In this document: positions 47,482 to 55,916 of the stretch, in pieces
How positions within the stretch are numbered: position 1 is the stretch's first letter
Layout: each line of letters begins with the position of its first letter
Assembly (NCBI RefSeq): GCF_027111335.1
Contig: NZ_CP114288.1
Span: 4,650,001-4,714,000, forward strand
DNA from: Flavobacterium aquiphilum
GTDB taxonomy: Bacteria > Bacteroidota > Bacteroidia > Flavobacteriales > Flavobacteriaceae
Reading direction: 5' to 3'
DNA length: 64,000 nucleotides
Translations under genes and position numbers: made by a program
Notes under the pieces: model-generated
What the model saw: only the letters and a program-made list of their open reading frames with translations
The model's database searches: none
What the model was told of the DNA's origin: nothing

Positions 47482-49674
47482 CTAAAACATTTCGGTGCTT
47501 TCACACCATTTGAGCTCCCATTTTTTGATTGATTCTTTAACTTTCAATTCATCAAATGGCTTATTGTTGATTGCCGAATCTCGTTGCGCCTCTAAAAACA
47601 TCTTCCATCTTGGCCAATAAAATTCTTTATACATACCTTTCCATGATTTAGAAGCATAATCATTCAGATGACCTTCTCCTCCCCACACCGTTATTAATGC
47701 TTTTGCATTTTTTAAATACAATTTTGATTCGGTTTCTGAGCTTCCGTAATTCCAAGCCGATTTCAACCAATAATTCAACGTATTATAAGGCTGTCCCGAA
47801 ATCATAGTGTCAGTATCCAAAGCCAACTTTTCTATTTTTTTAAACAGTTCATCTCCTTTTTCTATATTCTTCGATTTATAAGCAGAAACACATTCTATCA
47901 AAAGGTCATCAAGACAAAGCGAGTTATAATGTCTTGAAAAATCTATTAAGTCATAATTATACAGACTGTTTTTATCGAAGTTTTTGGCTTCCTTTTTCAA
48001 AATATCCAAAGCGTGTTTTAGTTTTTCTTTGTCACCTGGATTTCCTTTAAAGTCAGTTATTGTTGCAGTTGGCCCTTTAAAAAACAAATAAGCTCCTGCT
48101 TTTTCTTTCCACCAGCGCGTTTCCCAATACTTAACATTATATACTGATTCTACTAATAATTGCCAGGCTTGAAAAACTGAAGCTGGAGTTTTTTTACCAT
48201 ATCGGGCCGTCAAATATTGATGCAACCAATCATTTACAGATTCCTTTCCTTGGTTCCAAGGAAGATTATAAATGAATTCATAAACAACTGAGTTGTTATT
48301 TAGCCCTTCAGGCATTGCACCATAACCAACAATATTTCCTTTGTTAGAATTTTTCAATAAGCTTGTAAGCTCATTTTTGTAAAAATTCAAATCTCCATAA
48401 ACAGGATTGGATCCTCCATAATTATGTACATAACCATAAGTCCATTGTTTTCCGTAAAAAGCTTCTTGGTTTTCCCAAACTTTATATCGGTCATTGGCAT
48501 AATCCTGAATCATCGTTTTGTCGTTTGGCACTTTACTAAGAAAAGCTTTCGTGGCTTCTTTGGTCCAAAATTCTTTATTGTCTCCAAAAAGCCAACCTTG
48601 CATCACCCAAGTAGAACCGGGAGAAGCTTCGTTAATAGCCTCATATATTGCTTTCCCATAATCCGATAGTTCGTCATATTTGTGTTCTTCTGAAACTGGC
48701 GGTGTTATTTCGTTAAAAGAATCGGCTAAATAAAAGTCTGACTGACCATATAATTTGACATAAATGGCGATAAAACGTTTTCCGATTTCTTTAAACAAAG
48801 GGTCTTTAGGATCTAACAAATAAGTGCTTTCAAAACCTCCACCAGACCATGATTTCAATTCCTTGATTTTTGATTCGGGATGTTTCTCAGCAAATGCTTT
48901 TGGCACATAACCACTAAAAGCGGGGACAACAGGATGCATTCCTAAATCTCTCATCCGTTGTAATATTTTCTTTTGAATGTCTTCTTTTTTATTTATCCAC
49001 TCTTGCGGTAACGGTCCTTCCAGACTATTTATATTCCCCATTCTTTGCCAAGGCAAAAATGCCGGTCCCGCAAAATGTGCTTGCAATTGAGTATCCGTCA
49101 ACCCATATTCTTTCCATAATAATTGCCAAGCAGCTTCTTGCCCTTCAAGTGCTGTTGGCAAATTAATTCCGTGAAATGCCATCCAATCTATTTCTTGTTC
49201 CCAGCGTTTCCAGTCCCACCAAGGAGTAGTGTACCCAAAAGTACAGGCATTCAAATACTCTCTATATTTAAAAGGTGTCGATTGCTTTTTAGAATACTTT
49301 GGCCATGATTTAGGCAAAACAACTCTGTTTCCTTCCCAACTAACTAAAACAGCTCCTATATCTTTAAGAAAATTATAAGCTGCATAACATATTGCGGTAT
49401 TTGACGTCGCCTTAATTTTTACTTTATTGGTTGTTGTTTCCACTTCAAACCAATCCGAATTGGTTGCTCCTTTGTTTTCAACAATTTCCAATTCAAATTC
49501 ATTGGCCCGTTTACCGATAAGCCTTTCAATTACAGCTAATGAGCTTTTTGTTTTTTCATCATTTTTACAATATGCATTAGGTGCTAAAAAAATTAGCATC
49601 ATAAAAAAAGACATAATACCCAACAAAGAATTGCATCTTTTAATTTCCAAACACTTTCTTCCCATATCGTTCAT
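47482..49674 (-). CDS. GH89 alpha-N-acetylglucosaminidase
   Basis: 730 residues. The signal region has several Met (MSFFMMLIFLAPNAYC); the listed first Met gives a long n-region, so a start further in is possible. Hallmarks of NAGLU: N-terminal domain, then YLNACTFGYTTPWWDWKRWEQEIDWMAFHGINLPTALEG with EAAWQLLWKEYGL, then DPLFKEIGKRFIAIYVKLYG and a C-terminal helical domain. The enzyme removes terminal alpha-linked GlcNAc, a rare linkage that occurs in heparan sulfate and as glucosamine in GPI and GIPC cores. Own promoter with box pair, upstream of susC. Confidence 0.93.
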   Translation of the reverse strand: MNDMGRKCLEIKRCNSLLGIMSFFMMLIFLAPNAYCKNDEKTKSSLAVIERLIGKRANEFELEIVENKGATNSDWFEVETTTNKVKIKATSNTAICYAAYNFLKDIGAVLVSWEGNRVVLPKSWPKYSKKQSTPFKYREYLNACTFGYTTPWWDWKRWEQEIDWMAFHGINLPTALEGQEAAWQLLWKEYGLTDTQLQAHFAGPAFLPWQRMGNINSLEGPLPQEWINKKEDIQKKILQRMRDLGMHPVVPAFSGYVPKAFAEKHPESKIKELKSWSGGGFESTYLLDPKDPLFKEIGKRFIAIYVKLYGQSDFYLADSFNEITPPVSEEHKYDELSDYGKAIYEAINEASPGSTWVMQGWLFGDNKEFWTKEATKAFLSKVPNDKTMIQDYANDRYKVWENQEAFYGKQWTYGYVHNYGGSNPVYGDLNFYKNELTSLLKNSNKGNIVGYGAMPEGLNNNSVVYEFIYNLPWNQGKESVNDWLHQYLTARYGKKTPASVFQAWQLLVESVYNVKYWETRWWKEKAGAYLFFKGPTATITDFKGNPGDKEKLKHALDILKKEAKNFDKNSLYNYDLIDFSRHYNSLCLDDLLIECVSAYKSKNIEKGDELFKKIEKLALDTDTMISGQPYNTLNYWLKSAWNYGSSETESKLYLKNAKALITVWGGEGHLNDYASKSWKGMYKEFYWPRWKMFLEAQRDSAINNKPFDELKVKESIKKWELKWCESTEMF

Positions 49675-49724
49675 ATATTAATTAAATTATTTACACATAT
49701 TTAGTCAAAACTCCAATAAAAAAA

Positions 49725-49748
49725 GGGGAGACTATTTTTAATCTCCCC
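49725..49748 (-). terminator. hairpin in the GH89 upstream region
   Basis: GGGGAGA (49725-49731) pairs with TCTCCCC (49742-49748); an A-run at 49717-49724 gives a T-tract on the - strand. It lies between the GH89 start and its box pair, so it would be in the leader, where it could act as an attenuator. Confidence 0.5.
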
Positions 49749-49876
49749 GAAAACCAAACAAAATCAAACAAAATCAATTGATAAACCAAAATCAATATTT
49801 TATAATAAAACACTCTTATATTTTCTTTTACTATTTCGTTACCAGCATTCATAAACATATCTAATACTGAATAAGG

Positions 49877-49932
49877 TAAAATTATAAATAATGGATTCTC
49901 AAATAATGGACACATTATTCAAAACTATAGAC
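49877..49932 (-). promoter_or_regulatory. promoter and HTCS-type direct-repeat operator before GH89
   Basis: -7-like TAATTTTA on the - strand (49877-49884) with boxes ATGGAC (49906-49911) and ATAGAC (49927-49932), 21 bases apart; gap to the first box 21. A further half-box ATGGAT lies at 49891. It implies a leader of about 200 bases that contains the hairpin at 49725. Confidence 0.6.
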
Positions 49933-50050
49933 AGATTACCCAAATAAAATAGGTAATTAAAAAAATTAAAGGTGAGATTGTACTATTCTCTTGAAAGAAC
50001 CTAAAAAAAGAAAAAAAATAAAATCAATCTTACCAGATTAATAACAAAAA

Positions 50051-50075
50051 AGCCTGCTCAAATTCTGAACAGGCT
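50051..50075 (-). terminator. terminator after the gene at 50103
   Basis: AGCCTG (50051-50056) and CAGGCT (50070-50075), with TCA/TGA extending inward; A-run 50046-50051 gives the - strand T-tract. The ~170 bases between this and 49877 show nothing gene-like. Confidence 0.6.
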
Positions 50076-50102
50076 CCTTATAATAGATTGAAAAAATTGT
50101 TT

Positions 50103-50408
50103 TTAAGATCTAAACAATCCTTGTTTATGAGTATTGAATAAAACTAAATCGTAAGGAACTAATTTAGGCGCTACTTTCTCTGAAGAAGCATCAAACGTGA
50201 TACCGTTGTATTTTCTGAACAAATAAATCTCTTTTAGACAATTTGATAAACTCTGGTGAATTAATGTCGTAAAAGTCGGTAGTTGTTTGTCACCAACCAA
50301 TAAATCAATTTGATAATTCGAACTACTTTTCGATAAATTATTGCCGATGATTCTTAAAGTGAATGTTGTTGGGATTCCAAATTGTTTCCCTTGATACTGT
50401 ACGATCAT
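50103..50408 (-). CDS. small protein of unknown function
   Basis: 101 residues without a signal peptide or membrane segment: MIVQYQGKQFGIPTTFTLRI, NYQIDLLVGDKQLPTFTTLI, LFRKYNGITFDA. Predicted mixed alpha/beta. No family recognised. A -7 element TAGCTTTG on the - strand (50529-50536) lies 120 bases upstream and a terminator follows, so it appears to be its own unit. It sits next to the encapsulin operon but across a terminator. Nothing else is visible in 50409-50700. Confidence 0.6.
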   Translation of the reverse strand: MIVQYQGKQFGIPTTFTLRIIGNNLSKSSSNYQIDLLVGDKQLPTFTTLIHQSLSNCLKEIYLFRKYNGITFDASSEKVAPKLVPYDLVLFNTHKQGLFRS

Positions 50409-50528
50409 ATTATTTGAGGTTTAAATGTGAATTAAAAAATTATAGACTGACTTTCGTTCATTCTTAGTAGATGCCTTTAAAAATAGTAATTTGATATAAT
50501 TACGACCTTTAAATTATCAGCTCTACAA

Positions 50529-50536
50529 CAAAGCTA
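50529..50536 (-). promoter_or_regulatory. -7 element for the gene at 50103
   Basis: On the - strand TAGCTTTG fits TAnnTTTG; TTTG (50553-50556) lies 16 bases further upstream. The leader would be about 115 bases. Confidence 0.45.
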
Positions 50537-50707
50537 CTTAATAAAATTGTTTCAAACGACTTTTAAGAATCTAAAATTTTCATAAATTCTAAGGAAGAAA
50601 AATGGTTTCCCATGCAAACAAACTGGATATTTTGGACAATAATTATGACGGATTGAGAGTAATTTTATTTAAACGGTACTAATAGCATAGAATTATTAAT
50701 CTAAGCA

Positions 50708-50734
50708 AAAACCTCAGGACAAGTCTGAGGTTTT
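50708..50734 (-). terminator. terminator after the encapsulin operon
   Basis: AAAACCTCAG (50708-50717) pairs with CTGAGGTTTT (50725-50734), loop GACAAGT, nine bases beyond the cysteine desulfurase stop codon. Confidence 0.75.
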
Positions 50735-50742
50735 TATTTTTA

Positions 50743-52749
50743 CTATTTATCCTTTTTCAACCGCCAAAGCGTTTCTATAAACACATCTACATCCTGGCAA
50801 GTATTATAAAAAGCCAATGAAGGACGAACTGTGGTTTCTACACCCATTCTCCTTAAAATAGGCTGCGCACAATGGTGTCCGGTACGCACAGCAATTCCTT
50901 CCTTGTTCAACGCTTTTCCTACCTCATCATTTGTAAAACCGTCCAGTGTAAACGAAAGTACGCTCGCTTTATTGGCCGCTGTACCTATCAATCGGACTCC
51001 AGGTATCTGTTTGAGTTGATGGGTAGCATATTCCAACAAATAATGCTCATACTGCCCGATTGCTTCTATCCCAATTTTCAAAATATAATCAATGGCTGCA
51101 CCAAGACCAATTGCATCGGCAATGTTTCCTGTTCCCGCTTCGAAACGGCTAGGTGCTTTGTGGTATTTGATTTCCTCAAAAGTCACATCCTGAATCATAT
51201 TCCCACCAGATTGATAAGGTTCCATTTCATTTAATAAATCTTCTTTTCCATATACAACTCCAATACCTGTTGGCCCGAACAATTTATGTCCCGAAAAAAC
51301 AAGCCAATCGGCATTAAGATAGCGCACATCGACTTTCATGTGCGAAACAGACTGCGCTCCATCCAACAATACTTTGGCACCAACTGCGTGTGCCATATCT
51401 ACCATTTGTTTAGCAGGTGTAATGGTTCCCAACGCATTTGAAACTTGGGTAACTGCAACCAATTTTGTCTTTGGATTCAATAATTTAGCATATTCATCAA
51501 GTAAAATCTGTCCATTGTCATCTACTGGAATCACTCGCAAAACAAGTCCTTTTTTATCGGCTAAACGTTTCCAGGGAACAATATTTGCGTGATGCTCCAA
51601 ATGACTGACAATTATTTCATCCCCTGCATTCAATTTATGGTTTCCCCAACTTTCAGCCACCAAATTGACTCCCTCGGTTGCTCCGCGCACAAATACAATT
51701 TCGTTTACAGAACCGGCATTCAAAAAGGCTCTTACTTTTTCACGGGCGGCCTCGTAAGCATCTGAAGCTCTCGCAGCCAATTCATGCGCTGCGCGGTGAA
51801 TATTTGAATTTTCATGTTCGTAAAAATAGGCAACACGGTCAATCACTGTCTTTGGTTTTTGGGTAGTCGCAGCATTATCAAACCAAATTAAAGGTTTTCC
51901 ATTTACAGTTTCACTCAAAATCGGAAAGTCTTTCTTAATTAAATTGGCATCAAAATTTGATCCAACCCATCCTTTTTCTGTTTGATTAGGAATCGAATTA
52001 ACAGATGAAATTACAGGTTTTTTGGAATCAAAAGCAAACGGATTTTCATCAAGAAAATAATAACTGTTCTTATTATCCAATCCAACAGTATTTGTTTTCA
52101 ATGGAATCCCAAAATCTTTATTTATCAAATTTAAAGCGGCTTTTAATTCGGCTTCAAAAGAAGCTCCTTCGTGTTCAAATGGTAAGTAAGAGGGCTCTTC
52201 TTTATGCTGTAAATTCAAATCTTCAAAACTTGTTTGCGGATTACCCATATCAACATTATTGCCGGTTCCTACTGCAAAAGGCACTTCACCACTTCCCAAG
52301 GTATATTGCGAAGTATCGATTCCGTAAAGGTTTTGTTCCAAAAAATTAGAATTTGAACTATTCGAAAATGAATGAGGCGTTTTACCGAAATCTCCCAAAT
52401 TACCATAAGACCCAACCGATGGAGAAACCCCAAAACCTCCCATAGATTGCGGCGATTTAGGAAAACCCAACGGACTCTCAGGCAAATTTGGAATTCCTGA
52501 CATTCCATGATCTGCTTGATTCACCAAAGTATCATGGTTACTTACCGGAAAAACAGTTTCAACCTGACCCAAATTACCGGCAGAAAGGAGTGTTTCAGCA
52601 ATTTTAGTAGCGCGAGGATGTTCATTAGGGTCTGGGCTCAAGGAAATTTCTTTTGGAAATTCATTGGGCAAAGCACTGAACAACTCATTGGCTATGCGCT
52701 GTAAATCCTCAATATTCGGTAAACCGGGATTACTATTATTTGTATTCAT
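50743..52749 (-). CDS. family 2A encapsulin cargo cysteine desulfurase
   Basis: 668 residues, about 260 longer than SufS. The N-terminal ~255 residues are low-complexity (Asn, Ser, Gly, Pro) with a conserved helical start LQRIANELFSALP (16-28), then a Gly/Ser/Pro stretch (GVSPSVGSYGNLGDFG), and EAELKAALNLINKDFG. The rest is a SufS-like type II cysteine desulfurase: WFDNAATTQKPK, Lys489 for PLP in SGHKLFGPTG, and active-site Cys627 in RTGHHCAQP. It takes sulfur from cysteine as persulfide. In characterised family 2A systems the disordered N-terminus directs the enzyme into the shell. The start codon lies 14 bases inside the shell gene end. Confidence 0.94.
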   Translation of the reverse strand: MNTNNSNPGLPNIEDLQRIANELFSALPNEFPKEISLSPDPNEHPRATKIAETLLSAGNLGQVETVFPVSNHDTLVNQADHGMSGIPNLPESPLGFPKSPQSMGGFGVSPSVGSYGNLGDFGKTPHSFSNSSNSNFLEQNLYGIDTSQYTLGSGEVPFAVGTGNNVDMGNPQTSFEDLNLQHKEEPSYLPFEHEGASFEAELKAALNLINKDFGIPLKTNTVGLDNKNSYYFLDENPFAFDSKKPVISSVNSIPNQTEKGWVGSNFDANLIKKDFPILSETVNGKPLIWFDNAATTQKPKTVIDRVAYFYEHENSNIHRAAHELAARASDAYEAAREKVRAFLNAGSVNEIVFVRGATEGVNLVAESWGNHKLNAGDEIIVSHLEHHANIVPWKRLADKKGLVLRVIPVDDNGQILLDEYAKLLNPKTKLVAVTQVSNALGTITPAKQMVDMAHAVGAKVLLDGAQSVSHMKVDVRYLNADWLVFSGHKLFGPTGIGVVYGKEDLLNEMEPYQSGGNMIQDVTFEEIKYHKAPSRFEAGTGNIADAIGLGAAIDYILKIGIEAIGQYEHYLLEYATHQLKQIPGVRLIGTAANKASVLSFTLDGFTNDEVGKALNKEGIAVRTGHHCAQPILRRMGVETTVRPSLAFYNTCQDVDVFIETLWRLKKDK

Positions 52750-53653
52750 GATACTTGTCTATTTGTACATCCTCTAGTACCGCAATTGCATCATCAACAG
52801 TAATTACCAATGAACAATACAACGATACTAAATAAGAAGCAATGGCTTTCTCATTTATCCCCATAAAACGGACAGATAAACCAGGAGACTGTTCCCCTTG
52901 CAATCCGGGCAAAATAAGCCCAATTACACCCTGACGGCTTTCGCCGGTACGCATCAAAATGATTTTGGTTTTCCCATTTTCTATTGGCAATTTATCCGAA
53001 GGTATAAGCGGAATACCTCTCCAGGTAAGGAACTGCGAACCAAACAAAGAAGTGGTGGGAGGCGGCACTCCTCGGCGGGTACATTCACGCCCAAAAGCAG
53101 CAATGGCCAAAGGATGTAACAAGAAAAAACCTGGTTCTTTCCATACTTTGGTCAACAATTCGTCCATATCATCTGGAGTAGGCGCACCAGTTCTCGTCTT
53201 GATAACTTGCGAAGGAGCTACATTGCTCAACAAACCGTAATCTTTATTAATAATCAATTCCCGTTCTTGTCTTTCTTTTATAGTCTCAATTGCAAGGCGC
53301 AATTGTTCTGTAATTTGATTATACGGTTTACTATACAAGTCCGATACACGGGTGTGCACATCGACTATCGTTTGCACGGCAGCCAAATTATATTCTCGGG
53401 GATTATCTATATAATCGACAAAAGTATTTGGGAGTTCATGTTCATCTCTTCTGGAACAATCAACTTCTATTTGTTTTGCATCCTTTACTTTATTCAAACG
53501 ATACACTCCTCCTTCAACCGGAACCCAATGCAAAAGATGTGTGAGCCATCTTGGGGTAATGGCAACCATTTGTGGAACTGAACGGGTTGCAATTGCTAAC
53601 TGTCTTGCGGCTACGTCTCCTAACGCAGTTTGCTGTTTTTTTAATTCTGCCAT
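52736..53653 (-). CDS. family 2A encapsulin shell protein
   Basis: 305 residues from ATG 53653 (MAELKKQQTALGDVAARQLA); an upstream in-frame ATG at 53740 would add 29 unrelated residues. The segment VPQMVAITPRWLTHLLHWVPVE followed by GGVYRLNK is characteristic of SrpI-type encapsulin (family 2A), an HK97-fold protein that self-assembles into a T=1 shell. Later FLTWRGIPLIPSDKLP and VDDAIAVLEDVQID are also typical. No cyclic-nucleotide-binding insertion (family 2B) is present. It is the first gene of a two-gene operon; the cargo gene overlaps its end by 14 bases. Known relatives enclose cysteine desulfurase and store elemental sulfur. No clear promoter was found in 53654-53970. Confidence 0.95.
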   Translation of the reverse strand: MAELKKQQTALGDVAARQLAIATRSVPQMVAITPRWLTHLLHWVPVEGGVYRLNKVKDAKQIEVDCSRRDEHELPNTFVDYIDNPREYNLAAVQTIVDVHTRVSDLYSKPYNQITEQLRLAIETIKERQERELIINKDYGLLSNVAPSQVIKTRTGAPTPDDMDELLTKVWKEPGFFLLHPLAIAAFGRECTRRGVPPPTTSLFGSQFLTWRGIPLIPSDKLPIENGKTKIILMRTGESRQGVIGLILPGLQGEQSPGLSVRFMGINEKAIASYLVSLYCSLVITVDDAIAVLEDVQIDKYHEYK

Positions 53654-53973
53654 TGTTTTATCTATTAAGTTATATCTAATACTATTAATCACAAACAAGG
53701 TTGATTTAAAGAAACAACGCACATGAATTCGAAAGACCAAATTCCTTTAAACCAAATCAAAAAAGAAAAGAACAAATTCTAAAAAGGAGTAACATTAGCC
53801 ATTAATCAGAAATAAATTCATGGACAGCACCCCTCAAAAAAGCAACTATTTACGATAAAGATTGTTTAAAAAACACATTATATTTTTCTACTAATTTAGC
53901 ACAATTATATAACTACCACAATATTAATTATTTAAATAAAAAACGGAAGACTAAAAAAGATTTTAAGAAAACG

Positions 53974-54007
53974 AAAAACCCTGTAAGCATGACTTTACAG
54001 GGTTTTT
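53974..54007 (-). terminator. terminator after the LRR gene
   Basis: Perfect 13-bp stem AAAAACCCTGTAA (53974-53986) and TTACAGGGTTTTT (53995-54007), loop GCATGACT. It works in either direction; it separates the LRR gene from the encapsulin operon. Confidence 0.85.
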
Positions 54008-54064
54008 CTAACTAAATGTATTAAAACAAACAATTTTCAATATTTTGACATTGAAAAGAAATTA

Positions 54065-54901
54065 TCATCCTTTTATAACGGGCAATGAAACAACATTTCC
54101 AACTTCATTTCGCATAGTCATATTCAGTTTATCCAATAATGATAATTTGTTGGAAACTTGTCCAGTAAACAAATTATAGGATATATTCATTTTTTTTAAA
54201 CGGGTCAATTTCTCCAATTCTATTGGAACTTGTCCCTTGAAATCATTGTCAAAAAGATTTAAATTCTCCAGCATAATCAAATTACCTATTGCAGAATTTA
54301 ACTTACCGGTAAATCTATTTGTATACAAAGATACTGATTTTAAAGATTTTAACTCATAAAAAGATGCAGGCAACTGCCCTTGAAATGAATTTTCATACAA
54401 TGACAAATTCTCCAACATCGAAAGTTTCCCTATTTGCTGAGGTAACTCACCCGATAAAATATTTCGGTCCAATACTAATGCTTTTAAATTTGGCAACGAA
54501 CAAACAGAAACCGGAATAAATCCTGTCAATTTATTGAACGAAAGATCCAAAACCTGCAACGATTTCAAATTTCCAATATTTAAAGGAATTTCGCCGTTCA
54601 GTAAATTAGTCCCTAAATTCAGTTCTTGCAAATTAAGCAAAGTAGTAATCTCAACAGGAATGCGCCCTGTCAAATTATTGTTTCTCAAGTTTATGGAAAC
54701 AACTTTGTCGTCTACGATTTTGACTCCATACCATTTCTCCATTGGCTGGGAAATATCCCATTTATTGATCCATTTTTGGCCATTGGTAACCTGGTTTAAT
54801 TTTATCAAAACATCTTTTTCGGCCTGAGATATTGCGGCAAAAGCAGAAATCGAAAAGAAGACAGTAACAATAAAAAAAAGTAGCGTAATTTTTTTCCTCA
54901 T
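54065..54901 (-). CDS. secreted leucine-rich-repeat protein
   Basis: 278 residues, signal peptide (to ISAFAA). An N-terminal cap with KWINKWDIS and MEKWYGVKI is followed by about seven 24-residue repeats with the plant-type consensus LxxLxLxxNxLxGxIPxxIGxL (NNNLTGRIPVEITTLL, FNKLTGFIPVSVCSLP). The last repeat is degenerate. No anchor or enzyme domain. It probably mediates protein or glycan binding; the plant-like consensus does not by itself mean transfer from plants. Terminators on both sides make it a separate unit within the sulfur-related block. Confidence 0.85.
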   Translation of the reverse strand: MRKKITLLFFIVTVFFSISAFAAISQAEKDVLIKLNQVTNGQKWINKWDISQPMEKWYGVKIVDDKVVSINLRNNNLTGRIPVEITTLLNLQELNLGTNLLNGEIPLNIGNLKSLQVLDLSFNKLTGFIPVSVCSLPNLKALVLDRNILSGELPQQIGKLSMLENLSLYENSFQGQLPASFYELKSLKSVSLYTNRFTGKLNSAIGNLIMLENLNLFDNDFKGQVPIELEKLTRLKKMNISYNLFTGQVSNKLSLLDKLNMTMRNEVGNVVSLPVIKG

Positions 54902-55019
54902 TTACTTTGTTTAAAATTTATCATTCCAAAAATAATTAAAAACTCCGTTAATAAACAACAAAAAATCGACAAATTAACTAAAAACACAACTTAATGAATA
55001 TATATCTTACAAAAAAAAA

Positions 55020-55050
55020 GCGCAATAGTTTAGAGACTAAACTATTGCGC
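55020..55050 (-). terminator. terminator after the rhodanese-thioredoxin gene
   Basis: Perfect 14-bp stem GCGCAATAGTTTAG (55020-55033) and CTAAACTATTGCGC (55037-55050), loop AGA, with an A-run (55011-55019) giving T9 on the - strand. It lies 144 bases beyond the stop codon. Confidence 0.85.
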
Positions 55051-55193
55051 GAACAAAAAAAAAAACCAAGTAATGGACTAACTAAAAAACCAAACTATCT
55101 TTTATATTTCAAACAAAAATTAATTTCCTGTAAACTCAGTGAGTTTTATTTTCCCAGAGTCATTTTTGCAATTATCAAAGTTATTTTCAAATG

Positions 55194-55910
55194 CTAATTT
55201 GAAGCCAAAACCAAATCAACATCTTTTTTCAAATCGCTTAAACCGTCTTTTTTAAAAACGATTTTACCGTTTCTATATAAAATCAATGTTGGAAAAACCT
55301 TAACTGTTTTCAAATCGGCAATAACTTGAGGATTTTCTTCCAAATCGATCTCAACAATTTTTATTGTTTCACCATATTGTGTCTTGATGGCTTCCAAAAT
55401 AGGCTTTACTTTCTTACAGGCTGCACAATATCTGGATCCAATATCAACCAAAACATTATTGTTGTCAGCAATCACTTTTTTGTATTCTCCTAACGATAAT
55501 TTACTTTTTGAATTCGAATAAAACGGCTTTCCCACTCCTATCCAAGCTGCTATTCCTCCTTCTAAATCATGGACTTCAGTAAAACCATTTTTCAATAATT
55601 CTTTTGCTAACAGCCCGCTTCTGTAAGCTCCTATCGAATAAATAAATACAGGTTGTGATTTATCTAATTTTGCGACATATTGAGCATAATTCTTTGTTTC
55701 CAAATTAAAATTAACCGCATCATTGATATGATTATTTGCAAACTCTTCAGAACTTCTGGCATCAATTATCTGTGGCTTTTTCTGCTCTTTAATTTTTGCA
55801 TAAAAGGAATCTATTTGCAATGTAAATAAGTTCTGATTTTGAGCAAAACCAACCATTCCAAAAAATATGACTATTGCCGTGATACTGTTTTTGAATATTT
55901 TTCTTCTCAT
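55194..55910 (-). CDS. secreted rhodanese-thioredoxin fusion, rhodanese site lost
   Basis: 238 residues, signal peptide (to GFAQN). Residues ~30-125 are a rhodanese fold (IDARSSEEFANNHINDAVNF, VHDLEGGIAAWIGVGKP), but the catalytic Cys of the CxxxxR loop is Ser: IYSIGAYRS (Ser codon 55635-55637). Residues ~130-238 are a thioredoxin with CAAC in GSRYCAACKKVKP and the cis-Pro in VFPTLI. So it may bind sulfur anions without transferring sulfur, while the thioredoxin part does redox work in the periplasm. Six bases after the desaturase-family gene, so co-transcribed with it. Confidence 0.88.
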   Translation of the reverse strand: MRRKIFKNSITAIVIFFGMVGFAQNQNLFTLQIDSFYAKIKEQKKPQIIDARSSEEFANNHINDAVNFNLETKNYAQYVAKLDKSQPVFIYSIGAYRSGLLAKELLKNGFTEVHDLEGGIAAWIGVGKPFYSNSKSKLSLGEYKKVIADNNNVLVDIGSRYCAACKKVKPILEAIKTQYGETIKIVEIDLEENPQVIADLKTVKVFPTLILYRNGKIVFKKDGLSDLKKDVDLVLASN

Positions 55911-55916
55911 AAGTCT

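Noticed and set aside
49691..49915. - strand ORF of 74 codons upstream of GH89
   Set aside because: It contains the hairpin, the -7-like element and the operator boxes; composition is that of AT-rich leader DNA.
53820..53845. Single ATGGAC box upstream of the encapsulin gene
   Set aside because: No second box 21 bases away and no -7 element at the expected distance.
54994..55197. + strand ORF of 67 codons
   Set aside because: It covers the perfect 14-bp terminator of the rhodanese gene and is Lys/Asn-rich translation of A-runs.
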